From NCBI GenBank assembly GCA_037157565.1, contig JAZHRO010000013.1:78175501-78239500 (forward strand): a DNA stretch of 64,000 bases, read 5' to 3'. Positions 20,893 to 31,528 of this stretch are shown piece after piece. Each line of letters opens with the position of its first letter. Positions within the stretch are counted from its first letter, which is position 1. The DNA comes from Thalassia testudinum (lineage: Eukaryota > Streptophyta > Magnoliopsida > Alismatales > Hydrocharitaceae). The notes under the pieces were generated by a model. The model made no database searches and had not been told where the DNA came from. It was given only the letters and a program-made list of their open reading frames with translations. The translations under genes and the position numbers were made by a program.

Positions 20893-21099
20893 TCATCTCA
20901 AAAATAGAGACCCGTCTGATTAGCCGTCTGTACTCCACGTCTATTGCACCTTGAGTTCAGCCTTAGACAGTTGATCCCACCTCTGGTACACGTATCAGAG
21001 CTTAAAATCATTCGCATCACTCATTCCCGACCCATTCACCCACCCGATATATCCTGTTCTAAGCCCCTGACCTCAACACTAATTCCCACCCTCTGTTTA

Positions 21100-21134
21100 C
21101 AATGAGGACATTGCAAAACTTAGGCATGGGGGGG
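21100..21134 (+). other. hairpin 2 and internal G-run (N1)
   Basis: CAATG-AGGA-CATTG (21100-21113) is followed by aaaacttaggcatggggggg (to 21134). The G-run resembles the true polypurine tract at 22452-22464 (aggcatgggggta), so it may act as a second plus-strand primer. Found in N1, N2, N3, M and Q2. Confidence 0.6.
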
Positions 21135-21820
21135 TGATAAAGTGCATACATACAAAACCAAGAAAAAAATCAGAAGGATTCTCACAAAAAATTCACATAT
21201 GTCAAAAACACAAAAAAATTGAAAAATTACGAAAAAGAACAAAAAAAATAGGAGGGAGGAAATGTTGTGAGCCATATAATCATAAGGAGGAGAAAAAGAG
21301 CAAAAATGAAGAAAGGAGCACAAAAGGAAAAGAAAAAGAAAAAGTCATTAGTAAAAGATTAAGGGGTTAACTGAAGTTCTAGACCGAGTCAAGAAAAAGA
21401 AAAGAAAAGTGCTACGGAGATATAACAAGAGATTAGCGGGAACGCTGGTCTTAGGCCTTTTGGGCTAGTATCTTTAGCTTAAAAATTCACGTATCCGTTA
21501 AAATCTGGATAATCCTCAAGAGGTTGAGGAAAATGCGAAGCTTGAGTATTAGGTCTAAGGCTTAGGAAGTATTCAGCCTCGTTAACTGACCTCCGGTTTG
21601 CGGGATTCGGTAACCTAAGCACCCCAAATTCACACACAGTCTGGTTCAGTGCGCATAAAACATCCAAAACACGCAAGAGCGTTTAATATTCTGAAAAAGT
21701 CACCTAGATTAGGAGCGGCCAATCAACACAAGTTGATTTGGATGAGTTCCCAGCGCGGAGAGGCGGGAAATTCCCCTCGAAGATGCGTAACAACATATTG
21801 TCTCCTCGGTGCTTGTCTCT

Positions 21821-21840
21821 TAGGATATTTAAATATCCTA
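21821..21840. other. perfect 20-bp AT-rich palindrome
   Basis: TAGGATATTTAAATATCCTA is its own reverse complement. An identical palindrome lies at the same place in N3 (54601-54620), although the flanks have diverged. Confidence 0.75.
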
Positions 21841-21874
21841 CTGGGGGCATGTAAGCACTCTGCTGGTTCAGATA

Positions 21875-22022
21875 CCATGGGTGGCATTATCACGAAATGT
21901 CGATCGCCAGGGTCTGAATTCGGCCACGGAACGCCATGGGTGGGATTATCTCGAAATCTCGAAAGCCAGGGTTCCGGGGGTTGCCATGGGCGGGATTATC
22001 TCGAAATCTCGAAAGCCAGGGA
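21875..22022 (+). repeat. three ~50-bp tandem units
   Basis: Units begin at ccatggg at 21875, 21934 and 21984 and contain gggattatctcgaaatctcg and agccaggg. Units two and three are nearly identical, the first more diverged. N3 has decayed versions at about 54440-54570. Confidence 0.75.
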
Positions 22023-22464
22023 CCTTTGAGGATTGATGATGGGGACGAGGAATCCGATACAGACCGTGTTGAGAAGCTAATCCGAAGCTAGAAATAAAAA
22101 AGAAAAGAGAGAGAAAAGCTCTCCAAACAAATAAATCTTCTATCTCTCTCTTACAAAAAACGCACTGCAAACTGAACTTAGGCTAAAAATATCTCAAGCA
22201 CGGGTGCTTTAACCGCGGAGTCCAACAAACCCTAGGTTAGGTTCTGTGGGCCGTAGAAACCTTTGCAGAAGACTGAGGCTAAAGCGGAACAGGTCCGGAT
22301 TTTGGTTGGTACTTGAGTACCTCTAGGCCTATTGTCGGCATTCCCACCTAATCACAAAAGAAAAGGAGAAGCACTTATCATTGTTGACAACATTCAGGGT
22401 CTAGAACGGAAGTTAAAACTTTGAAATTTTGCTAAGGGACTAGCAAAAGCTAGGCATGGGGGTA

Positions 22465-25146
22465 TGATGAGAGCCTCATCATGAGCCATAACTAGCTCAT
22501 TTTGACCCAATAAAGACGATAAAAGCTCCTACATAACCTAGAAGAAGGCCTAACTGAAGGAACAAGTGCTCTGAGAAGAAAACATGAAATAAAGGTTAAA
22601 ACTGCAATTTTACCATTGCAGTAGATAAACGGGATTTCTCAGAGGCAAAACATAGGTCAAATGGTCTAAATGAGATAAAAAGTGGGTTGAGTCAATCAGA
22701 AATGGGTTCATGTGCAATCTAAGAACTAAAAGACACTTGGTAACCCTAAAACAGACCCGCTTAAATTAACAAGGTTCCGGTCAGAACAAAAAGCAAGTAA
22801 ACCCTCTACAAATCATGGAAAACCATACTCTAGGGTTTAGAACACTTAATTTGGCCTTTGGAACCTAGTTTGACCTAGATTAGGGTCCTAGCTCTTCAAT
22901 TAACCTAATTTGGGTTTTTACGCAAAATATCCAGTCAAACGAGGTCAAACCTGAAATCTAACTTCTCCATTGGTTTCCTTAGGTCCAAATTAGGTTTATA
23001 CCAAAATTTGGACCTAAGGAGAGGTCATCTTGACCTACTTTGCAATTTAGTACACCCAAATCACAAATTGGTCCCTATCTTTTGAATACCGTTGCAGAGA
23101 ACCCCCTAGGTTCTTCGCCTCCTTCGCAAACCGGTCCTGCCGCCATTGCTAGGGCAGAACCGAGATCCGGCGAGGTTCGGAGAGGGATTGCTCTCTAATC
23201 CCTCAGAGATTCCCTCCCAGAAATGGAAGGAGAATTCTCTGAAGAATTGCCTTCCATTTAAGACCGATATCGATCCCTGGTGTGAACCCAATCTCTCGTG
23301 CGAACGCACGAGAGATTTGGGTATCCTAACTCCTTTCCATCTCCGGCGACCAACCTCAGGCAATTACGTGCCCTTCACGCCCTGCACACCAAGTCCAGCG
23401 CCTATATAAGAACCCACAACTCCGGCCGAAGAGGCTGAGCTTGATTTGGCCGAGTTTCCCCCTTCAATTCATCTCCTCCTGCTCGGCCAAATACCCCAGC
23501 TAGCTCCGGCGAGCCCCCCTCCCCTCCCTCTTCGCTCTGCCACAAAACCAGTGGCAGAGTTAGCTTCCTGACCTCCCTCCGCGTCGCGCAGTACCAGCGC
23601 ACGCCGCCTCAGCCCCGTCGTCGCCGCCGTTCTCCCCCACTGGGCGTCATCTTCTCCGGCGACAGCAAGTACTGCTGTCCGCCTTCTGTCCCCTTTCGTC
23701 CTTACAATTAGGTTAGAACTCCTCTCCATCCTATCCTCTCTCTTTTCCCCCTGTTATCTCATCTAATTACCCCTCGACCGACGCTGACCACCCTCATCTT
23801 CCACATCACCGACCGAACTTCGGCGAGCCGCCTACACCACTCCGCCACTCCACACGGCTCGCCAACCACCTCGTGAGCTCCGCCTCACCACCAGGAACTC
23901 GCTCCACCCCACAACTGCCACTCCAGACCTCCATAACCACCCCCCGAACAACCCACCATCTCCGGCCACAGGTTAACCTAGGCGGGCACGCCTAGGCCGA
24001 CCGGCAACCTGCAGCATCACCCACCGCCTTCGCCGTGCTACGGCGAAGGTTTCCAACTATTCTAATTGGGCCAATAGGCCGTTCTGTGGAAGCTCAGGTG
24101 AACGCCCCGGCCGCCATTAACAGTCGAAGTAGCAGGAAGCTTGGAGCAGCAGCAGGCGTCAGGCTTCCCAGGCGGCAGGTGCAGCAGACTCTCGCAAGTG
24201 TTGCGAGGTGACTGAGTTCAGCAAGGATCACCAGCAGGGCCTTCAGCGTGGGCAATTGCACACGAGAGTCTGCGGGCGCACGCAAAGGAAGGGCGGAACG
24301 TTTAGTCCCACATCGTGGAATCTCAAGGCACAGGTATGGTATAAAGATTTTTTGTGATATACGTTTACTGCCTCGAAAGCACAGGGGTGAGGTCCCTCAC
24401 TGACCCCACCCGCCTCGTCCGCGGCCTGATCACGCGGACCTGGCGGATCCGACCCGACCTAGACCTACGCACTCCTCGCGCATCACACACCTGCAGGTGC
24501 GCCTGGTCCCGGGTACGATCCGACCCGATTGAGACTGTGGCTCTGGTAGAGCGGTTAGAGTGAATTGCTTGAGAGAGAGACACGCGCGGGTAGAGGGAGA
24601 AGGGTTAGGTTTTGTTCCCCTGTGCAGGCAGGCTGAACGCAGGAGGAGAAGGACTTGGCCACGAGAAGGAGAAGAATAGAAGAGGAAGAAACAAGGCAGA
24701 GAAGAAGAAGCAAGAAAGAAGCCTTCGCAGGGGAAGAAAGAAAAGAGCAAGCCAGAAGCAAAGGCACAGAGAAGCCAAGTGAAGAACTTTGCAGAGATCA
24801 GAAGAAGAAAAGACAGAGCAAAGACTGCAGCAGAAGAAGAAGAAGAATAATCAAGAAGAAAAGGAGAGATGCTTTTAAGACGTCTGATCTTGTGATCAGA
24901 CGTCCAATTTCATATTTTTTTTGCCCTAACTCCTTTTAATCGCATACATTCATACCTGAATTGATATTTTGAGTAAATTAGAGTGTTCAATTACATTTTG
25001 ATTTAGTGGTAAGTTCCATTTGCTCCCTGTGTTCGACCTCGGATACTCCGGTCTTCGAGTAATAAAAACTTTGTATTTGTTCGAACATTTTGTCGGTTAT
25101 ACTACAACATAGTATGCTTTAAATCCGCACGAAACGCCCTTGAACA
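22465..25146 (+). mobile_element. N1 3' LTR
   Basis: Starts TGATGAGAGCC straight after the polypurine tract and is almost identical to the 5' LTR. Its last bases differ: after gaaacg it reads cccttgaaca where the 5' LTR reads ttgacaaca. It still ends in CA beside a perfect target duplication. Confidence 0.92.
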
Positions 25147-25151
25147 ATGGG
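25147..25151. repeat. target-site duplication of N1, right (ATGGG)
   Basis: Perfect copy of 15354-15358, directly after the LTR end at 25146. Confidence 0.9.
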
Positions 25152-25429
25152 TAAGGATCAGTGTATCCTTCTTGATTGTAGATCGTATTAGGTTGTTCAT
25201 GAAAGGAGGACGATCTATAATCGATGTAGCTCTGAGAAGGATAGAAATCAGAATCAAAGTGTTCAGGGTTAGACCCTAAACACGGGGGTCCAGAATTGTA
25301 TCCCCAATCCGAGTTATCCCAACTAACTGATGGTCGATTACAATACGAGTTGGGATAATCGTCATGTTGAGGATAATTTACAACAGGAGGGAAAGAGCAG
25401 GAATGCGTGAAATATGTGGAAGGATTCAT
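25147..25429 (-). pseudogene. M ORF, 5' part (split by N1)
   Basis: The first ATG is at 25429 (MNPSTYFTHS); only a TTG codon precedes it in frame. About 94 codons remain before the N1 insertion. The peptide is rich in Tyr, Ser, Pro and Asn (PQHDDYPNSYCNRPSVSWDN). Its style resembles the start of the Q2 protein (MDYPYSYHFNQ), hinting at a shared origin. The frame runs into 15353-13837 if the insertion and one target copy are ignored, giving an ancestral protein of roughly 600 residues of unknown function. Confidence 0.6.
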
Positions 25430-26634
25430 GATACACGAGAGGAAGAAAGGTGCCCTGCAATACAAACAATCAAACCTGTCCTTAAATAGGTTAGCCTAAA
25501 GACCTATAGACTCTCAAAACCCGTCTTGAGATAAAGGAACGATTTGATCTACTTCCGTCTGTTCAATCCAACTAGTTAGAAGGAGGGACTAGGGAGAAGG
25601 TTCTTCCTTTGGCTTGCACCTCCGGTTCCTAGTGTACCCCCCAGCCGTGATCGTTTGACTCTACTCCCCTAGCTAGACATCAGATTGAACAGTAGAAATA
25701 GACTAATCGAAAATAATCTCGTTCTGGGTTCTGAAGAGCGAGTACAACCTTAAGGGCAACGTCTACTCTGTTTTATTTAGGGCTAGGTTTGAATGTGCTT
25801 TGGAATGTGATGGGCCCCTTAAATGGGTTGTGCCCTTAATGATTGATTGATTCGTGTGTGAGTGCACAACCAGTGGTTTTCAAGCAAGATTGTTTTTGAT
25901 GTGGTGAATTTTAAGGTTTAAATCTTGCTTAGTAGCTTTTAGGATTCAACTTTAGGTGCTTTCAATCAAGTTTCATTGGCACACTAGGTTTTGCAAGCAC
26001 AGGTGAAGATGTTTTCCATTAAAACTTAAAAATAATGTGGAGTACCTGGTAAATCCCTAAGAGTTGAACCTAATTGGCAGCTACTTGATGAGTTGATTTT
26101 ATTTGAAGTGGTGCGGCCCAATCAACTCAAACACTTGGCCACAAATGCACCACTAAGTTAGGCACACAAAGATGGTTAACCTAGAATGATTCCTACTCTT
26201 TTATGTGTTTCTTTATGTGTACCGGTTCCAAAGATCAGAACCTGGTTGAGTAGAAACAAATCAATTTGGTTAAGTGCCTTTAAATGTGGGTGTACATTGT
26301 GTATTTGTTGAAAATTGCCCCACAAAATTATCTTTTTTCTTTTTTTTATATAAATGAAGGTGGAATGAATGTGAGTGAGAATCCAAACAACCAACTATTC
26401 CTAGGATTTATGCAAACACCTAGGTTAATTAGAATTTGGATTCAATGTGGCGAATGAAATCTATGGAGGGGGAAAGAATGGGGGATAACTTACAAAACCT
26501 TACACAGCACTTTACTCCAATCTACTGCTTTTGCTTGCCTCAAAAGAGTACCTGCAATTACAATAAGAAAGGAGAAAAGTGAGGCAAATGATTTGTAAGT
26601 TACAAAACGCGAAGAGAAATCAAAGATCGTTGCC
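25430..26634 (-). other. M leader, non-coding
   Basis: About 1.2 kb between the primer site and the ORF start. It is AT-rich with no supported ORF and no feature beyond leader sequence. Confidence 0.6.
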
Positions 26635-26652
26635 TCCCCAGCAACGACGCCA
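26635..26652 (-). other. M primer-binding site, tRNA-Asp type
   Basis: Minus strand TGGCGTCGTTGCTGGGGA, two mismatches from the N1 primer site, three bases from the LTR. Confidence 0.8.
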
Positions 26653-26655
26653 AAA

Positions 26656-28436
26656 TGTTGAACGTTTACGAACCTACGCTAACGTGTTTGGTTTTGGAAA
26701 ACCTATCGTTGTAGTTAGAAAGCGAAGAATTCGTGTTCAACAAATAAAATTTATACCGAAATTAAAATTCCGGGTCGAACACAGGGAGGCGGATGTTTGA
26801 TTTAAAAACTACGCGTTTCTTTTTATTTGTTACAGAATAATTCAATTTAGAACTATCTAATTATTTACAATAAATAGAAGAGAGAGAGAGTAAGAGAGAA
26901 AGAGAATATTACACAGAGAAATCAAAATGAGATGTAGAATAAACAAGGAATTTTTGCGTTGAAGAGATTGTTCATTACAACTGGAAAGCATAAAATAATT
27001 ACTCTAGAAAGCGATAAATTTACTCTAGAAAGCATTAAAAGAATGGAGGGAGAAATGTCCTCCTCGACGGTCGCTTGGAGGACGAGTAGATTAATCTAGA
27101 AAGCAGTAAATCTATACTAGAAAGCGGTAAAAAGAATAGGGAGAGAGAAATCCTCGTCGACGGTTGCTTGGAGGATGAGCTGGACGGGACGACGCCTGGA
27201 TGAAGGAGAACGAAGCGGGACGAAAGAGGACGAAGCAGAAGAATGGGAACGAAGCAGCACGCCGTCGTTGTTGCGGGATCCACTTCCGAAGGGGAACGAA
27301 AATTGGACTTTATCTCGCAAGAAGCATCCCGGGTGTGGGACAAGCTTCTTTTGAGCTTTGGAGGGGTAGAGAGGAGAAAGAAGGGATGAGAATTTTGTAT
27401 GGAGGGGGTCTCCTTTTATAGTTGCAAGGAGTGGGAGCAAAATGGACATTACATCTTCAAAATAATAAATAAGGGGTCTTTAGTGATGGATAAATCCGTC
27501 ACTAAAGCCCCAACGTGGCCATTGTCGCCGCGCCCACGCGCGCCTCCTCGGTTGCCCGCTCCTCAACGCTCGCACACTCCAGCGCTTTTCAGTCGTCCGA
27601 TCGCGAGATCGGACGGCTTAAATTGCGTCCGCGCCCGCTGCAACCCGCCCGCCTGCGCGTGCGATCGTGCGTTACGCGGGGCGTCCAATCGCGCGTCGGC
27701 GCTATCGGGCGCCCGGGACCGCACGATCTCCATCCGATGCTCCACGCGCCTCAATTACCCGCGCCTTCAATCCCCTCACCGCGGCTCGAACCCGCGCCCC
27801 GCGCTCGCGTAAGCGCGCTCGACCGCTGCGCTGCGGGGCGCGGATGGTCGAGCGCACGTTTTAAGCGTCGGGTGGCCACAGCCGTTGGATCTCCATCTGA
27901 CGGCGGAGGGCGATCGAGCGGGGGCCTTCAGAAAATGCCAGCGGCCATTTGGGCGGCTGAGATGGCACCACGTGGTTCCATCTTGGCCGTCCATCTTCTG
28001 GAAGTTGTAGATGGTGCCACGGATGTCGGATTGACTTGATTTTTGTGTCGTTGGGTTGCGATCGTCGATCCGAATTCATCCGTGCGGTCGGATTTGTCAT
28101 CTGAAGTGCGGATTTACACCATCCTGGCCCTTGATCTTCTAAGGTTCCCCGGTCTCTATCTGATGCTACGGATGCCTGATTAGGGCGATCTTGGAGTCGT
28201 TGAACTCCAATCGTCGCCCTGATCACATCCATATGGTTGGATCTTTGATCCGAGGCCCTGATAAAATGTTTGCCCTGTCCAAGCACATAAAAGGAGACAA
28301 TTAACCTCCATTTTATTCAAACTACTCTAAATGCGAGATGATGCATGTTATGCAATATTTATGTCATGAAATGCAATCCTATGCTTAAGAACATGCATAA
28401 ATAGACATTTTAAGTAGTGTAAATGTGTTTACATCA
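26656..28436 (-). mobile_element. M 5' LTR (right)
   Basis: TGTTGAACG...ACATCA, 1781 bp, partner of 10790-12584. It carries the tandem duplication at 27000-27180, the minus TATA box near 27418 and the tRNA-like boxes at 27783-27833. The GC-rich stretch at 27510-27850 opens several long arginine/alanine-rich frames that are not genes. Confidence 0.85.
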
Positions 28437-28447
28437 CCTAAGTTTTG

Positions 28448-28461
28448 CAATGTCCTCATTG
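28448..28461 (-). other. N2 hairpin 2
   Basis: caatg-tcct-cattg on the plus strand; the G-run that should follow on the element strand is missing because of the junction at 28437. Confidence 0.65.
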
Positions 28462-28695
28462 TAAACAGAGGGTGTGAAACAGTGTTGAGGTCAGTGGCTT
28501 AGAACAGGATACATCGGGTGGGTGAATGGGTCGAAAATGACTGATGCGAACGATTTTAAGCTCTGATACGTGTACCAGAAGTGGGATCAACTGTCTAAGG
28601 CTGAACTCAAGGTGCAATAGACGTGGAGTACGGACGGATACTCAGACGGGTCTCTATTTTTGGGATGATGGGTTGCCTCCCGTTAAGCACTAAAT

Positions 28696-30336
28696 TTAAT
28701 GCCTTCTGCCGAGCAGAAAATGGGGTGGAGAGGGAGTGGTCAAATCAATGGAATTTTGGAAAACAAGAACCTTAATTAAGAGCCTGGTTGGTCCAACCAG
28801 GTGCTTGTTAAGATCAGTGGGCTGATGATGCAGCCCAAACCCAATAAGTCTGGTGGGTTGATAGATGTAGATCAGCAGATGCGGAACCCACCATATGCAG
28901 TGAAGTTCTGATGGATATGGAAGTGAAAACTTGGGTTCAAGCTGAGTTGAATCAGCCTGGTCAAAGTAGGGTTTCAAAAAATTATCCATGTAAGGTGTGG
29001 AATCCCTACAGGGGTGATCAAAGGATGGAGGCTCCTGATTTGTGGTCTGATCAGTACCCGATACCCGGTCTAGATATGGAGTTGAATCATCTGCAAATGA
29101 CTCAGTGAGAGGTGAATCGGAATAGAAATTGAGTCCAGTTGCGGGTCGGGGTGGGGAACGGGATGTGATTGGTTCTGTATATGTGGAGCAGGTGGCTTCA
29201 AAGAAGATTGGCATGTTATAATCAGGAGGCAGATTTTCTCCGATGTTATGGTCAGATTCGAGATCGTCGGAGAGTTTGCGAAAATCAAAGTTTGAATGAG
29301 ATTCCAGATCATGAGTTCCACCATAGAATAAATCATATGTTGTATATTTAGCAGCCTGACTGGGATCTAGCCTAAATGTTAATTCTAAGCTTAAAAGGGT
29401 ATCCTTATCTGGTAGAGGCTCAGATTCTAAGCTAGTAGGGCAGACCCAATTGAAACCCTGCTCGTCCAACTCCTCGGTTTCTGTGTCGTAGATTGGCATG
29501 ACTTCCGCAAAATCAATTCGTTCCTCTGAGGAGGTTGACGAGGGATATTCATCAAATTGAGGCCCAAAATCATATTCTTCATTAAAAGATTGATCTTCTT
29601 CATCTGGGGCCTTGAAATCTTCAAAATATGTTTCAGATCTAGGTTCTAGGCTTAGGATGTGGGTTGAATTACTAGAATTTAGGTCTGAATAACCTTCAAG
29701 GGTCACCTTATCAGAATAAGGGACGGAATTTACACCCTCGAGAGGTTCAGTTCTACTCTCATACTTGCAGGAGTCTTGGGATTCTAAAATGGGCCCATCA
29801 TGGTCTTTTCCTACATTTGGAGCTTCCCAACCTTCTTCAATATCAGGTGCATTATACTCCATCTGGGTTGGGAATCCACAACCATTTTGTGCCTCAAACC
29901 CGAGATCAGATTTATCCTCGATGTTGTCCCAAGATAGTTCATCCTCTGTTGGTGGTATGTACGGGTATTTCTGATCAATCACTTGTTTTATTAATCTCAT
30001 TATCTCTTCCCGTTTTTCAAGACTATCTTGGTGTTGCTTCCAAAGTCGAGGATTTGTCATACATTGAAGGTATTTACTATTATGCAATTTTTCTATCTCA
30101 ATGTATGCAGTAATGAGCAAGTCACGGGTTGATCCTTTGTTGGCTTTTGCTAATAGTACCTGGGCACAAGTTATGACAAAGGTTGTGGTTGTTGGGACAT
30201 CAACCTGAATGTTTCTCACTGTTGTTGAGGTTTCTTCATTTTCATAGAATTTCATGGCATCCTCAATCATTTTATCTCTCATGGATCTCTGATATTCAGG
30301 TTTCTTGAATGGTAGTCCTCGGTGGTTTGGCTGCAT
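28696..30336 (-). CDS. N2 protein, conserved ORF of unknown function (546 aa)
   Basis: Homologue of the N1 protein at 19225-20856, open from the shared ATG (MQPNHRGLP) to TAA. The TGA that ends the N1 ORF reads AGA here, so the protein gains three residues (RRH). The helical N-terminal part, acidic middle and WWVPHLLIYIYQP C-terminal segment are all kept. Differences from N1 are scattered substitutions, with no frameshift or internal stop. No retroviral enzyme motif is present. That two copies of different age both remain open argues that the product is used, though relatively recent spread could also explain it. Confidence 0.72.
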   Translation of the reverse strand: MQPNHRGLPFKKPEYQRSMRDKMIEDAMKFYENEETSTTVRNIQVDVPTTTTFVITCAQVLLAKANKGSTRDLLITAYIEIEKLHNSKYLQCMTNPRLWKQHQDSLEKREEIMRLIKQVIDQKYPYIPPTEDELSWDNIEDKSDLGFEAQNGCGFPTQMEYNAPDIEEGWEAPNVGKDHDGPILESQDSCKYESRTEPLEGVNSVPYSDKVTLEGYSDLNSSNSTHILSLEPRSETYFEDFKAPDEEDQSFNEEYDFGPQFDEYPSSTSSEERIDFAEVMPIYDTETEELDEQGFNWVCPTSLESEPLPDKDTLLSLELTFRLDPSQAAKYTTYDLFYGGTHDLESHSNFDFRKLSDDLESDHNIGENLPPDYNMPIFFEATCSTYTEPITSRSPPRPATGLNFYSDSPLTESFADDSTPYLDRVSGTDQTTNQEPPSFDHPCRDSTPYMDNFLKPYFDQADSTQLEPKFSLPYPSELHCIWWVPHLLIYIYQPTRLIGFGLHHQPTDLNKHLVGPTRLLIKVLVFQNSIDLTTPSPPHFLLGRRH

Positions 30337-31507
30337 TCTTGGATCAGGTGGTGGAGTCAAGATGTAGAATCAGAGTTTGAATCAAGATGTAGTTATGAAG
30401 CGATCAGATTTGGATAACGAGCCCCACTGAAAATGTGTATGTGTGCTCTAAAGAAAAAAGATGAGGGACTGGAGATGTTCTTGACCCAATCAAGACACCC
30501 AAAGATGTTTGGATGACTATGGAGGTTCGGGGCGGATGGACCCCTAGATCCGAAGATCGTCCACCTGAGAATTACCTGGGTAGCCAAAGAGGGAGAGTCC
30601 CGCACAGACCCCTACACGGTAGAGCATCCCTACGGGTTATAGGGTTTCCCCCACCCAACCTCTCTTGTCACTGAGATTCCAGGTAGACCAGAATGGGGAC
30701 CTTGGCCTCTTAAGTCTATCACTTTTTATTTCAAAGGTGCTTTTAGGGCTCTCACTTGAACTTTAGATGTTTTTGGTATTGTGACCTAATTTAGAGGTTG
30801 GTTGACCCAAGGGGTCAACTTCACCTGACCTATCCTATAGATGGCAGAATGATTCTAAGTTTGGAGCCTAGAGATCACCCTTATTTGACTCCCAGGTTAT
30901 TAGGTCCAAAAATTTTAAGATTCAAGTGATTTTAGAGCTCAATTTTAGGGTTTGTCTTATTTAGCTCTCTTCAATCAAGGGCTTGGGTAGCATACTGATG
31001 CGGGAGGATTTATTTCCTTTTATACAGGCCTGTGTGACTAGCGCTTCAAGACCCTAATGTGGAAACCCTAATTTGGTTCTATTTCCAATCCTCTTTTCTT
31101 TTTCACAAAAGTTCTCTTTGGACTTATAAACAAGAAGTGTGTAGTCCGCCGAGATTAAGCGTTATTTCAATTAGGCACAAGAATTTGTGGGATGGAATCT
31201 AAAAAAAATCACTCCAACTTCAAGAATATTTGTAGAAATTTTCGCAAAATCAGGAAATGTTTTGCCTTAGAGATGGTGATTACTATATAAAGAAGGCAAT
31301 TGATTCCTAAATTGATTCTCTTCCTTTTGTCTTTCAAAGATTAGGGGATGATTAAGGAAGAAAAGAAATTACCTGCCCTGGAGTGGTTGACTTGCGGGAG
31401 AGATTTTCTCATGAAGTACCTGCAAGATCACATTAAAGCAAGGTAGGGCAAGTTAGTGTTCAATATGATGAAAAGAATGTAGAGACTAGTGGTAAATTGC
31501 GCGTTGC

Positions 31508-31525
31508 TCCCCGACAACGGCGCCA
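31508..31525 (-). other. N2 primer-binding site
   Basis: Minus strand TGGCGCCGTTGTCGGGGA, one mismatch from the N1 site. Confidence 0.85.
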
Positions 31526-31528
31526 AAA

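Larger units (their letters stand above)
21135..22450 (+). other. N1 3' non-coding region
   Basis: About 1.3 kb between the internal G-run and the terminal polypurine tract. It contains an A-rich purine stretch (about 21150-21420), the palindrome at 21821-21840 and three copies of a ~50-bp unit at 21875-22022. The counterpart in N3 is 53990-55310. No protein-coding gene is supported. Confidence 0.6.
15359..25146 (+). mobile_element. N1: complete young family N element
   Basis: The element has two LTRs (15359-18039 and 22465-25146), a perfect tRNA-Asp primer site, one long ORF, a polypurine tract and a perfect ATGGG target duplication. By eye the LTRs differ at only around ten positions plus small indels at the outer end of the right one, so insertion was recent. 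It carries no gag or pol and must have been mobilised by another element. It interrupts the M ORF. Confidence 0.93.
10790..28436 (-). mobile_element. Element M, non-autonomous LTR element split by N1
   Basis: LTRs lie at 10790-12584 and 26656-28436 with a tRNA-Asp-type primer site next to the right one, so the element reads on the minus strand. Without the 9.8 kb N1 insertion it is about 7.85 kb. The interior encodes one ORF of about 600 codons and no gag, protease, RT or integrase. The flanks do not duplicate (CCCTC on the left, CCTAA on the right), and the left and right neighbours belong to different elements. This points to recombination or deletion after insertion. Confidence 0.85.

Noticed and set aside
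27510..28040. Long arginine/alanine-rich open frames in GC-rich DNA
   Set aside because: They lie wholly inside the M 5' LTR, overlap on both strands, and have no homologue frame kept in the partner LTR.
28696..30336. N ORF as a normal gag
   Set aside because: No zinc knuckle or capsid-type motif can be seen by eye; left as unknown rather than named gag. A profile search could overturn this.
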